From IMG/VR virus record IMGVR_UViG_3300037847_002155, positions 1 to 25,115 of that record: 25,115 bases of DNA; one strand, 5' to 3'. The translations under genes and the position numbers were made by a program. The notes beneath the pieces were generated by a model that saw only the letters and a program-made list of their open reading frames with translations, was not told the origin of the DNA and did not search any database. Positions 1-6,675 of this stretch are shown in pieces. The first letter of the stretch is position 1. Every line of letters starts with the position of its first letter. This DNA comes from a virus.

Positions 1-1
1 A

Positions 2-649
2 GGGGCAAAAACTTTCTCCTCTGATGTAGTCATTGCAGGTACTACACCGCAACTGACAATCGGCGATGCTGGAGCAGAAGACACTCTTCTGGTTTTTGAT
101 GGTAATGCTGAAGACTTCCGCATTGGAATCGACGACGGCACAGACACACTCGAAATCGGTGTTGGTGCTGCCCACGGAACCAACCCAATCATCAAGATTG
201 ATTCGGCAACCAACTGCCAAGTAATGCACAACTCAGCCGTTGCTGATGGTGAGTACTCTGGCAACTTGGCTATGTATCAGGCGGGTGAGGATCTCGAAGT
301 TGGCGAAGTCGTATACTTCAAGTCAGACGGCAAAGTTTACAAAGCGGTCGCGACGGCTGCGGCGACGAGTAGATGTGTCGCAATGTGCGTAGCGCCGACA
401 AGCGCTAACGCCATGGGACCATTTCTGTTGGAAGGTTTTGCGCGATTCAACACTAACTTCCCAACATGGACTGTCGGTGGAGTCATCTATACACCAGAAG
501 CGGAAGTCTCAAACGGGAACAACAACGTCAATGTCCCCGAACAAACTGCCCCTGATACAGATGGCGACTTTGTTCAAGTCATTGGGTATGCAATCTCAGC
601 CGATACAGTTTACTTCAAGCCTGATAGTACTGTGATTGAGGTGGCCTAA
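2..649 (+). CDS. Tail-fibre-like structural protein, C-terminal part (5'-truncated)
   Basis: The frame is open from base 2 of the window, so the gene starts upstream and only about 215 residues are visible. The first ~70 residues hold a glycine/aspartate-rich segment (LTIGDAGAEDTLLVFDG, then DFRIGIDDGTDTLEIGVG, then HGTNPIIKID). This resembles the repeated beta-strand unit of tail fibres and other receptor-contact proteins in phages of aquatic bacteria. The remainder is a beta-rich domain without a recognised catalytic motif. An internal ATG at 224 is not a convincing start, because coding continues without a break upstream of it. The stop overlaps the next ATG (TAATG), so the two are translationally coupled. 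Virion role is inferred from the repeat and the neighbours. Attachment function is plausible, not shown. Confidence 0.75.
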   Translation, partial: GAKTFSSDVVIAGTTPQLTIGDAGAEDTLLVFDGNAEDFRIGIDDGTDTLEIGVGAAHGTNPIIKIDSATNCQVMHNSAVADGEYSGNLAMYQAGEDLEVGEVVYFKSDGKVYKAVATAAATSRCVAMCVAPTSANAMGPFLLEGFARFNTNFPTWTVGGVIYTPEAEVSNGNNNVNVPEQTAPDTDGDFVQVIGYAISADTVYFKPDSTVIEVA

Positions 650-1833
650 TGCCCGACATTCAGGCCCTCAATGCGGTGTCAGGCGCAAGCGTTCAAGCTG
701 TCAACAGTGTGGCTGTTGCTGACATCCAAGCGATAAATGGTTTCGATGTACCATCGGGACCGGCTACTGCTACTCGTTGGGTTGCTGCTACGCAAAATGG
801 GTACGTCGCTCATGCTGCAAACAGTGATCTCACATCATGGACTGCCTATGATGCCTATGACGAGGGCAGCGCTACTCAGGCTTCAGGCGACTCCGAGTCT
901 GTGGCCTACGGGAAAAACAGCAGTGGTGCGGGTATTTTTATCGCTACTAGATCAATCCAAAATGGTGGCACACAGATTCGAGAGTTGACCGTGTCTGGAA
1001 CCGATGTCACAAGCAGCGGCGAATGGACAAATGTCGATCTGGACGGAAGCAGTAGCTTGCAAGCAATCATGGAGGTTCAGTGGGGCCCACGATCAGATGG
1101 GTCAACTGCTGGAACATGGATTGCAGTGGGTAAGCAGGGTTCTGGTAATATCTACAGATCAACTGATGGTGCAGCAAACTGGTCAGCAGTAAGCCTCACC
1201 AGCCTTTCTGGGCATTTATACGGTAACGTCAATCAAGACTGGATTAATGGCGTTGCGAATGACGGTAATGGAAAATGGATGTTCGCGCAGGACAATCGGA
1301 TCTACTACAGCACTGACGACGGCGCTTCTTGGTCTGTAAGCACACCCTTTAGTAGTAACTCTCCGGGCTATGCTCACAACATCGTGTACACCAACAACTC
1401 ATGGGTGTTTATTTACTCTCGACAATCACAAGTTCGATTTCGGTCATGTGCTGCTTCAGACATTACTGACTGGGGCGATGAGGTCACTTGTGTAAGCATG
1501 CAACACACTACGGCTGATAACCGAGGTGTGAAAGCGGCAGCAGCAAATGGTAATGTTTGTGTTGTCACTGAGAATGACGCCGACATCAATCGATTCACCG
1601 TCGATGGCAAAACCATCGGGACGGTTAGCAATACGGCTTTGACTAACACGGGTAACTGCCGTCACATCGCAACTGATGGTACTAAATGGGTTGTAGTATG
1701 CGACGATGGTGATCTGCATGAATCCACTGACAACGGTGCTAACTGGACACAGCGGCTCGATGGCTTTCAAGCAGATGGTAGCAATGCTTTGGACTTTGAG
1801 GGCGTTGCAGCCGACGTTTATTTACCGCTATAG
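649..1833 (+). CDS. Asp-box (BNR-type) beta-propeller protein, probably tail-associated
   Basis: The protein has 394 residues. At least three Asp-box motifs of the S-x-D-x-G-x-x-W kind are visible: STDGAANWS near residue 170, STDDGASWS near 225 and STDNGANWT near 362. They sit in repeats of the W(I/V/M)...G.(I/L)Y.STD type, as in sialidase- or Ycf48-like propellers. The first ~35 residues hold a separate short repeat (IQALNAVSGASVQAVNSV, then ADIQAINGFDV), probably a trimerisation or tail-attachment segment. No sialidase Arg triad or other catalytic set was recognised, so a binding or structural role is favoured. It lies directly downstream of a tail-fibre-like gene and shares one base with it (TAATG), so it is probably a late virion gene. 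A carbohydrate-contacting role is inference. Confidence 0.72.
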   Translation: MPDIQALNAVSGASVQAVNSVAVADIQAINGFDVPSGPATATRWVAATQNGYVAHAANSDLTSWTAYDAYDEGSATQASGDSESVAYGKNSSGAGIFIATRSIQNGGTQIRELTVSGTDVTSSGEWTNVDLDGSSSLQAIMEVQWGPRSDGSTAGTWIAVGKQGSGNIYRSTDGAANWSAVSLTSLSGHLYGNVNQDWINGVANDGNGKWMFAQDNRIYYSTDDGASWSVSTPFSSNSPGYAHNIVYTNNSWVFIYSRQSQVRFRSCAASDITDWGDEVTCVSMQHTTADNRGVKAAAANGNVCVVTENDADINRFTVDGKTIGTVSNTALTNTGNCRHIATDGTKWVVVCDDGDLHESTDNGANWTQRLDGFQADGSNALDFEGVAADVYLPL

Positions 1834-1842
1834 GGAGAAATC

Positions 1843-2205
1843 ATGGCATTGAATGTTACTGGATTTAGTTCTACCGCTCTAGACTATAAAGCATTCCACG
1901 ATACAGCGGTCACAGGTGTACTAGTCGGAAATGTGACGGGCTCTTCCGGGCGGCTATACCACTTACAACTAGATAATACGACTGCTGGTACGGCTGTCTA
2001 CTACAAGATTTATTTTACAGCATCAGCCGGTGCCGCAGACGATCCCGACATGAAGATATATGTCCCGGGGAGCACACAAGAGATTCTTGAGATCCCGGGC
2101 GGGGTCGCATTTACCGAGCTTAGCTATTTGGCCACCACATCTATTGGTAGTGGCAACCAAGCTAACTCAAATACAACCGTTAAGCTTTACGGCGTTACCT
2201 CTTAG
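1843..2205 (+). CDS. Small beta-rich structural protein, paralogue 1 of 4
   Basis: The protein has 120 residues. A GGGAGA ribosome-binding site lies just upstream. The family core is SSGRLYHLQLDNTTAGTAVY, followed by an acidic turn, an I-Y-V-P-G segment and a hydrophobic C-terminal part (TELSYLATTS). The same layout recurs in the genes at 2214, 2783 and 3164: a serine/glycine turn, (I/L)Y.(I/L).(I/L)(D/N)N(T/S)(A/T), a KI or KL strand, then a Pro/Ala-Gly turn and a W- or Y-containing strand. No signal peptide or membrane segment is visible. The position between tail-fibre-like and lysis genes suggests a virion component such as a tail tip or decoration protein. The family is not one whose function I can name. 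Confidence 0.7.
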   Translation: MALNVTGFSSTALDYKAFHDTAVTGVLVGNVTGSSGRLYHLQLDNTTAGTAVYYKIYFTASAGAADDPDMKIYVPGSTQEILEIPGGVAFTELSYLATTSIGSGNQANSNTTVKLYGVTS

Positions 2206-2213
2206 GGGATGAG

Positions 2214-2579
2214 ATGGCAGTTACAACCACAACTTTAGCCGATCCTATTGGCGCAAAAGTAATCATCGATACTGATGCTGACACCACGGTTGAGCAGGCG
2301 CTCTCAAGTGGGGCTACCATCTATCAAATCCAGATCAACAACACTGCGAATACCACTACATCTGTCACTGTTAAAATCGCTGATGTTAATAGCAATGCCA
2401 CTACTTCATCTGCGATCACGCATCAGTTCAGTTGCCCCGCAGGAGACAAAGTGTCATTCATCTTGAACACTGGGATAGTCCTTAGCTCTGGTCTAGCATT
2501 CTGGTGTACAACTGGAGTCTCTTCCACAGACACAACCGCTCCGGTTGGCGAAGTAGAAGTACGATTCCTCACTTCATAG
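2214..2579 (+). CDS. Small beta-rich structural protein, paralogue 2 of 4
   Basis: The protein has 121 residues. It carries the shared core GATIYQIQINNTANTTTSVT, then VKIADV and an F-x-C-P-A-G turn, and ends in LAFWCTTG and VEVRFL strands. It is closest in layout to the gene at 3164: both have YQI..(I/D)N, VKIAD, and a WCT segment near the C terminus. The start at 2214 is preceded by AGGGG at a 5-base spacing; an earlier ATG at 2209 is out of frame. The composition is Thr/Ser/Ala-rich without charge clusters, which is usual for extracellular or virion beta-sandwich proteins. Function is unknown; a virion role is inferred from location. Confidence 0.7.
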   Translation: MAVTTTTLADPIGAKVIIDTDADTTVEQALSSGATIYQIQINNTANTTTSVTVKIADVNSNATTSSAITHQFSCPAGDKVSFILNTGIVLSSGLAFWCTTGVSSTDTTAPVGEVEVRFLTS

Positions 2580-2587
2580 GAGAAACC

Positions 2588-2779
2588 ATGAAGGATCTTA
2601 TCAACTCTCTTTTTTGTTCTCAGAAGCGCGTATCTTGGCGTCGGCTTGCTGTTCTGGTTCTTGGTACTGGTCTTCTTGCCAGCGGCATGCTTGCTTCGGA
2701 CCAATGGCTGTACTTAGCTCTCGCTTACATTGCTGGCGACAGTGCTGAAAAAGCCATGGCTGCCATTGGAAAGAAGTAG
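2588..2779 (+). CDS. Small membrane protein, holin candidate
   Basis: The protein has 63 residues. The ATG at 2588 follows an AGGAG site (2578-2582). An in-frame ATG at 2504 would overlap the preceding gene deeply and is rejected. The layout is a short amphipathic N terminus, basic KRVSWRR near residues 13-19, a hydrophobic stretch at about 19-36 (LAVLVLGTGLLASGM), then a second shorter hydrophobic stretch at about 40-50 before a charged, lysine-ending tail. Size and one-or-two-helix topology fit a holin or other small phage membrane protein, but no family was recognised. It sits inside the run of four paralogous structural genes, between copies 2 and 3, and stops three bases before the next ATG. 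Confidence 0.6.
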   Translation: MKDLINSLFCSQKRVSWRRLAVLVLGTGLLASGMLASDQWLYLALAYIAGDSAEKAMAAIGKK

Positions 2780-2782
2780 TAA

Positions 2783-3160
2783 ATGGCCCTTAGTGTCTCA
2801 GGTTTTTCTGATGCTTTTGATTACACGATTGTAAACGAAAGCGCTGCTACAGCGACAGCAAACAAGAATGTTACGCTGTCATCAGGCACACTCATGTCGG
2901 TATTCATCGACAACACTGCGGGCACTCAAACTTGCTATGCCAAGCTTTATGATGGCGAAAACTGCACAGTGGGCTCAACAGCCCCACAGCTTGTACTTAA
3001 ATGTGCAGCTTCTTCGACGCAGAGATACGATTTTGAAGAAGGCTACCCATTCTCAAACTTGAACATGTGGGTAACAAAGCTTCCCGCACATACAGATACA
3101 ACTGTGCCGACTGTTAGTAGCGGTACAGTCGGCCTTACAGTTGTAGTAAAAGCGGAGTGA
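2783..3160 (+). CDS. Small beta-rich structural protein, paralogue 3 of 4
   Basis: The protein has 125 residues. The N terminus MALSVSGFSDAFDYTIVNES closely parallels the MALNVTGFSSTALDYKAFHD opening of the 1843 copy, which shows common ancestry. The core SSGTLMSVFIDNTAGTQTCY, the AKLYDG strand and the C-terminal LNMWVTKLPAH segment align with the other copies. It starts three bases after the stop of the small membrane protein gene. No transmembrane helix, signal peptide or enzyme motif is visible. It is probably a late, virion-associated protein; the specific role is unknown. Confidence 0.7.
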   Translation: MALSVSGFSDAFDYTIVNESAATATANKNVTLSSGTLMSVFIDNTAGTQTCYAKLYDGENCTVGSTAPQLVLKCAASSTQRYDFEEGYPFSNLNMWVTKLPAHTDTTVPTVSSGTVGLTVVVKAE

Positions 3161-3163
3161 TGC

Positions 3164-3535
3164 ATGGCATTTGTAAAGAACACCACTCCTACTGCTCTCG
3201 CTGGAGTACTCGTTACATCTACGTCTCTTGGCCCAACGTCAGAGGATAACGTCACGGGTAACTCTAGCGGAAAGATTTATCAGATTGCTATTGATAACTC
3301 AGCAAACCCGAACTCTACTGCCTATGTAAAAATAGCTGATGCATCGTCTGCGACCCCTGCTTCAACAGCGGCCAACTGGATTTTCCCCGCTAAAGGTGGG
3401 CAAAAGATTACATACATCATGGATACGGGCGCACCCTACACAGCCGGTATATCCATTTGGTGTACCAGTACTCCATCAACAGGTTCTCAAGGATCGCTGA
3501 ATAACGTAGTCTCTTTCTCACTTTTGGCGAGCTGA
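3164..3535 (+). CDS. Small beta-rich structural protein, paralogue 4 of 4
   Basis: The protein has 123 residues. The start at 3164 has GGAG six bases upstream; an ATG at 3160 is closer to that site and is in another frame. The core is SSGKIYQIAIDNSANPNSTA, followed by YVKIADASS, NWIFPAKGGQKITYIMDTG and ISIWCTSTP. It is most like the 2214 copy, which suggests that pairs (1843 with 2783, 2214 with 3164) arose by duplication of a two-gene block. The stop overlaps the next ATG (TGATG). Function is unknown; a virion role is inferred from the neighbours. Confidence 0.7.
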   Translation: MAFVKNTTPTALAGVLVTSTSLGPTSEDNVTGNSSGKIYQIAIDNSANPNSTAYVKIADASSATPASTAANWIFPAKGGQKITYIMDTGAPYTAGISIWCTSTPSTGSQGSLNNVVSFSLLAS

Positions 3536-3789
3536 TGGACAACATCCTTACAGTGCTATCAGTGATCATAATCTCTATGGTTACTCTTTTTTTGGGTAAG
3601 CGTGCGCGACCGGGCAAGCCCAAGAAAAGTGCTGAAGGGCCGCCTACGAATGTGGCTGCTGATACTGCTCGCGATAGTATCCAGCAGACTTTCGAGGACC
3701 AAGTAGCAGAGGTTGCTGAAGACCTCGAAAGTGAAGACTCCGCTGAACGCCTTGCCGCCCGGGCAAACGCAAGGAAACGGCGAAAATGA
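3535..3789 (+). CDS. N-terminally anchored membrane protein with charged tail
   Basis: The protein has 84 residues. A single hydrophobic helix at about 4-20 (ILTVLSVIIISMVTLFLG) is followed by a strongly basic patch (KRARPGKPKK) and then by an acidic, probably helical segment (about 47-75) and a basic C terminus (RANARKRRK). The positive-inside rule would place the basic segment in the cytoplasm, so the bulk is probably cytoplasmic. It sits at the start of the membrane/lysis cluster and overlaps the next gene by four bases (ATGA). It could be a lysis accessory, an antiholin-like protein or a tail-assembly membrane protein. No family was recognised. Confidence 0.6.
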   Translation: MDNILTVLSVIIISMVTLFLGKRARPGKPKKSAEGPPTNVAADTARDSIQQTFEDQVAEVAEDLESEDSAERLAARANARKRRK

Positions 3790-4241
3790 TTTTCTTAATC
3801 GCATTGATGCTGTCTTCTGCTAATGCTGAGGATAAGTACGTTTTACCCCAACGGCCTAAACCGCCAGCGGAAGTTGTGGGCGAATGCGAAAAAGTTCTCG
3901 CAGTTGATAAGGGACGACCACTACCAGAGTTATTTCGGATCTCTCCATCTTCCTCTCCTTGCTCTGGTTTGGTCGTCCCTCTTTCTGATTATGCCGACCT
4001 ACTGAACACAGAATCATGGGCAGAAGCGATTGATGCCCAATACAGATTAGATATTTCTGCGCTCAAAATGGAACGCGATTGGTATAAAACCAAGCTTGAA
4101 CAGGCGAACTTGCCAGAGCCTTGGATTGAAAGGCCCGCAACTCAACGCTGGGTTGGTAGAATAGAAACACTTATTGTAGTCGGCATAGTCACTGCTGGGT
4201 TAGCCACGACGTACCATTACGCATCGGGAGTACAGAGATGA
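3786..4241 (+). CDS. Secreted or envelope protein with signal peptide and C-terminal membrane anchor
   Basis: The protein has 151 residues. A short signal peptide is visible (MIFLIALMLSSANA, cleavage expected after Ala14). A proline-rich segment with two cysteines (34 and 59) follows, then a helix at about 75-107 and one transmembrane helix at about 127-146 (TLIVVGIVTAGLATTYHYA). A signal at one end and an anchor at the other means the middle part would lie in the periplasm, a layout reminiscent of a unimolecular spanin. There is, however, no lipobox cysteine at the cleavage point, so outer-membrane anchoring is not supported. It overlaps both neighbours by four bases within the lysis cluster. 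A lysis role is inference. Confidence 0.6.
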   Translation: MIFLIALMLSSANAEDKYVLPQRPKPPAEVVGECEKVLAVDKGRPLPELFRISPSSSPCSGLVVPLSDYADLLNTESWAEAIDAQYRLDISALKMERDWYKTKLEQANLPEPWIERPATQRWVGRIETLIVVGIVTAGLATTYHYASGVQR

Positions 4242-4525
4242 ACCTTAAAGATTACGCGCTCCCCGCTGTGACTATCACCTTTGCGGCAGGAATCTCTTTC
4301 GCATCTTTCGAGTCCGCTGCCCAAGACGCAGAGGATCTTGGGAAGCGAGTTACTGTCCTCGAATCGAAAGAGGGTAAGCAAGAGATTGTGGACCTGAAGA
4401 TTGAGGGAGTAGAGAAACGCCTTGATAAGATGGAAGAACTGATGGAAAAGATGGTCGAGATCCAACAGAAACAGGCCATCAACCAAGCTAAGATCTGCTC
4501 GGCCACAAGTGCGGACTGCGACTAA
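4238..4525 (+). CDS. Membrane-anchored coiled-coil protein, spanin-like candidate
   Basis: The protein has 95 residues. An N-terminal hydrophobic segment at about 7-24 (ALPAVTITFAAGISFASF) is followed by a long heptad-like helix at about 29-85 rich in Glu, Lys, Leu and Met. Two cysteines (87 and 94) lie close to the C terminus. One N-terminal anchor plus a coiled coil is the layout of inner-membrane spanins; the paired end cysteines could form intermolecular disulfides. The start has GGGAG seven bases upstream, and ATGA overlaps with the previous gene imply coupled translation. The hydrophobic stretch could instead be a cleavable signal, with Ala-Ala near 27-28. Function is inferred only from layout and neighbours. 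Confidence 0.55.
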   Translation: MNLKDYALPAVTITFAAGISFASFESAAQDAEDLGKRVTVLESKEGKQEIVDLKIEGVEKRLDKMEELMEKMVEIQQKQAINQAKICSATSADCD

Positions 4526-5100
4526 TGCGGCCTATTCTCTTAGATTACGTGGCTTCTCTGGGCCACACTGTTTTTGAGAAAGGTACTTACAACCTAAATA
4601 TCATTGGTATCCGTAGCCGCGATCATCAAGCCAATAGCTTCGATGACCGGATCTGCGTAGTATTTAGGGACGAACAGGGATGGGTCACTCGCACATGGAA
4701 ATGTACGACAGAGCCCGGACAGTACTGGCTGGAAAATCCCAGCAACGTAAATGGGACAGCCATCCTAGTTCCCGGGCAGTACCGATCTACATGGAAGATT
4801 GATAAGCACCAAGGAAGATATGACGCGCTCTGCCAGAGAAAGGGTAAGGTCAAGACTTACAGGGACAGCAATAAAGACGACATTATTGATCTTGATATAC
4901 AGTCTATTACTGAAGGCTATTATGGGATCAATATCCACAAGGCTGGATCCTCGTCAACGCAAGTAGATAAGTGGTCTGCTGGCTGTCAGGTATTCGCAAA
5001 CGCAGATGACTTTGAAGAGTTTATGTCCATCTGCTATGCATCAAAAGAGAAGTGGGGAAACAGCTTCAGCTACACGCTGATTGAAGAACCGGAGTTCTAG
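4525..5100 (+). CDS. Putative peptidoglycan-active enzyme with L,D-transpeptidase-like active site (endolysin candidate)
   Basis: The protein has 191 residues. The C-terminal half holds GINIHKAGSSSTQVDKWSAG followed by CQVF: His138 (I-N-I-H), then Ser151-Ala-Gly-Cys154. This H...S-x-G-C pattern is the catalytic signature of the YkuD-type L,D-transpeptidase fold. Phage proteins carrying it have been discussed as cell-wall enzymes. The N-terminal part (about 20-110) is beta-rich and has no recognised cell-wall-binding repeat. There is no signal peptide, so export would need a holin. It is flanked by small membrane proteins and a holin-like gene, the usual place for an endolysin. No amidase or muramidase motif was seen. 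Whether it cleaves or only resembles the fold cannot be told from sequence. Confidence 0.6.
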   Translation: MRPILLDYVASLGHTVFEKGTYNLNIIGIRSRDHQANSFDDRICVVFRDEQGWVTRTWKCTTEPGQYWLENPSNVNGTAILVPGQYRSTWKIDKHQGRYDALCQRKGKVKTYRDSNKDDIIDLDIQSITEGYYGINIHKAGSSSTQVDKWSAGCQVFANADDFEEFMSICYASKEKWGNSFSYTLIEEPEF

Positions 5101-5406
5101 ATGGAAGCTTTGGTCGATTCTCTCCTCAGTGACGGACACCTTGGGGTCTTTGCCGCATTCTTGATTTTCCAGTTCATGACAATGCAGAAGCGACTCGACA
5201 AGCTAGTCAATGGATTCCAAGAACAGATCGATGAGATCCGTAAAGAGTATGACAGTCGCACAGAAAAGATGCGTGAACGGTATGATCGAGTCATCCAAGA
5301 GTATCGAGACAGAGAAGACTCTCAGTCTAAAGACTTCTTGATCACTCGAACCAAAGTACACAATGACATCGTATCGAAACTAGACCGCCTACTGGAGAAG
5401 CGGTAA
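5101..5406 (+). CDS. UviB/BhlA-like holin candidate
   Basis: The protein has 101 residues and starts immediately after the stop of the putative endolysin gene. A short hydrophilic start is followed by one transmembrane helix at about 13-28 (HLGVFAAFLIFQFMTM). A long charged helix follows at about 29-100 with alternating Lys/Arg and Glu/Asp. This topology and size are those of the BhlA/UviB group of small phage holins and bacteriocin-associated membrane proteins, although the charged tail here is longer than usual. An i-spanin role is the main alternative, since that also has one N-terminal anchor and a coiled coil. It is the last gene on the + strand; its TAA ends at the base before the stop of the opposing minus-strand gene. 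Confidence 0.5.
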   Translation: MEALVDSLLSDGHLGVFAAFLIFQFMTMQKRLDKLVNGFQEQIDEIRKEYDSRTEKMRERYDRVIQEYRDREDSQSKDFLITRTKVHNDIVSKLDRLLEKR

Positions 5407-5688
5407 CTACTTCTTTGATACAGACTTGATGGTCAAGTAGCGGAAATCATTACCCGCGTCATCTTTAATAGAATGTGCCAAACCCTTAGAGACTAAGCCC
5501 ACATGACTATTCAACCGGGCTAGTGCGGCATCCCGAATCTTCTCAGACAAGAAGGATAGAGTCCCACTGTTCGGGTACCCTTCTACTTCAAGGAGAAACT
5601 TGGGCTTCGGCGCAGCCTTCTTCTTTGCGGGAGCTTTCTTTTTAGCGGGAGCTTTTTTAGCCGGGGCTTTCTTTTTAGTCTCTGCCAT
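5407..5688 (-). CDS. Lys/Ala/Pro-rich basic protein, histone H1-like N-terminal tail
   Basis: The protein has 93 residues. Residues 5-29 are repeats of the KKAPAK and KKKAPAKK kind, a composition found in histone H1-like nucleoid proteins and in phage DNA-binding tails. The C-terminal ~60 residues form a separate small domain (FLLEVEGYPNSGTLSFLSEK near the start, ending in YLTIKSVSKK) that I do not recognise. A strong site, CAGGAGG, sits six bases before the ATG. Upstream is the large hairpin at 5730-5800. Non-specific DNA or RNA binding by the tail is inferred from composition. The last gene of the left arm converges on this one with no bases in between. Confidence 0.68.
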   Translation of the reverse strand: MAETKKKAPAKKAPAKKKAPAKKKAAPKPKFLLEVEGYPNSGTLSFLSEKIRDAALARLNSHVGLVSKGLAHSIKDDAGNDFRYLTIKSVSKK

Positions 5689-5729
5689 GTTGGCCTCCTG
5701 ATAACGTATAGTAACACAAATAAAAAAGG

Positions 5730-5800
5730 CCCCCCACCCGGTGGGAATCTCACTTCGATAGGATGTCCCGTCTATCGAATCTTGAGACGTGGGTGGGGGG
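5730..5800 (-). terminator. Long branched stem-loop with U-tract (terminator for the minus-strand operon)
   Basis: A perfect 10-bp outer stem, CCCCCCACCC (5730-5739) with GGGTGGGGGG (5791-5800), encloses inner pairs TCTCA/TGAGA (5748-5752 with 5783-5787) and TTCGATA/TATCGAA (5754-5760 with 5773-5779). On the minus strand the stem is followed by GGCC and six T, as expected of an intrinsic terminator after the gene that stops at 5814. At 71 bases it is much larger than an ordinary terminator, so it might also be a small structured RNA. Confidence 0.65.
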
Positions 5801-5813
5801 TTGGGGATTATAG

Positions 5814-6140
5814 CTATAGCAATACTCTGTATAGCGTCGGCATATTATCTAGTTCTTGTAACTCATTACAAGCTTTCATATTAGTCAATGCATGCTCTTC
5901 CACTGATACTGACTCTGGTTTCAGGTGGTTGATACGGCAAAGATTCGGGCGAGTATCATAGATTTCGCAGCCCCATCCGGGTTGACCATCAGGCCGAGTA
6001 ACCTCGATCAAATGGCCACATGAACCGTCATCGTTGACTGGGTAATCATACCCAGAATCGATACCAGCCTCTTCGCATGCTGCTAAGAAACCCCGGGCAC
6101 GACGACAACAAGCGCCACACATCGTACAGGGAAAGTCCAT
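5814..6140 (-). CDS. YkgJ-type cysteine cluster protein (metal or Fe-S binding)
   Basis: The protein has 108 residues. The N terminus has the family signature C-x2-C-G-x-C-C (Cys5, Cys8, Cys11, Cys12). Further cysteines lie in GSCGHL (about 41), GCEIYDTRP (about 58) and LCRI (about 68). This spacing is that of the YkgJ/UPF0153 family, described as a zinc- or iron-chelating domain of unknown cellular role; the phage version is about the minimal length. It overlaps the upstream gene (TAATG) and is the last gene before the large terminator hairpin. The metal-binding call is firm from the motif; the function is unknown. Confidence 0.78.
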   Translation of the reverse strand: MDFPCTMCGACCRRARGFLAACEEAGIDSGYDYPVNDDGSCGHLIEVTRPDGQPGWGCEIYDTRPNLCRINHLKPESVSVEEHALTNMKACNELQELDNMPTLYRVLL

Positions 6141-6388
6141 TACCTACCCATTGATCGTAGTAGTGCCGCTTTACCAATATCAGTTGGGTGAATCTGTTTC
6201 TGTGAAATGAGGAGCATCTTCCTACGTCGGAGTGATCCAATAGTCTCAGTGACGGTGTACACCGTTACCGATATATCAACTGCTATTTCCTCAGCGGTCC
6301 ACTCTCCGGGCTCGGAAACGGCATAGCTCATAACAGTCTGCGGAAGACTCCCTTTACGTAAGAAGTTTTGCCCCAGATTGACTGGCAT
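6140..6388 (-). CDS. Small putative winged-helix DNA-binding protein
   Basis: The protein has 82 residues. The order is typical of a winged helix-turn-helix: W-T-A-E-E-I-A (about 30-36) as the first helix of the motif, a turn, VTVYTVTETIGSLRRRKMLL (about 41-60) as recognition helix, then ISQKQIHPTDIG as the wing. This resembles MarR/ArsR-like or replication-initiator winged helices (W(T/S).EIA...(V/T)...L.RR..L). It would be a small regulator. It starts two bases after the stop of the preceding gene and ends with a TAATG overlap. The fold call rests on pattern only. Confidence 0.55.
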   Translation of the reverse strand: MPVNLGQNFLRKGSLPQTVMSYAVSEPGEWTAEEIAVDISVTVYTVTETIGSLRRRKMLLISQKQIHPTDIGKAALLRSMGR

Positions 6389-6390
6389 AG

Positions 6391-6675
6391 CTACGCCTCT
6401 CCCCCCGTTTGCCCGAAAACATAGAAGAACAAAAAGCCCAACGTATCCACAGAGTCAGAGGCATCTTGGTCTGGTCGATGCCCTGCTGCACAGATTATCC
6501 GACCGTTAGCATACAAAGCGAAACCAAGTAGCCCCTCTTCCTTTTCACTGACGACTGGGATCGCATAAGCCCCTGTCTTCTCTTCCAATAGGTCAAGAAG
6601 GTAGGTAGCGTTCTCCCATTCATCGGAGGTTATGCCACCTAAGTCTTCTGAATGTAAGTCACGGATAGAACTCAA
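6391..6675 (-). CDS. Hypothetical protein, TTG start
   Basis: The protein has 94 residues and no recognised motif. The first ~35 residues are acidic and helical (EWENATYLLDLLEEKTGAY). The middle looks like a small alpha/beta domain (GLLGFALYANGRIICAAGHR), and the C terminus is hydrophobic (LGFLFFYVFG) without being a clear transmembrane helix. The start codon is TTG at 6675, sharing bases with the stop of the upstream gene (TTGA), with GGAGAG six bases before it. That spacing favours TTG over any internal ATG. It belongs to the same operon as its neighbours. Function is unknown. Confidence 0.6.
   Translation of the reverse strand: MSSIRDLHSEDLGGITSDEWENATYLLDLLEEKTGAYAIPVVSEKEEGLLGFALYANGRIICAAGHRPDQDASDSVDTLGFLFFYVFGQTGGEA

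Noticed and set aside
1413-1770. Minus-strand frames of 78 and 104 aa
   Set aside because: They are antisense to the Asp-box propeller, which has strong motif support. No ribosome-binding site was seen.
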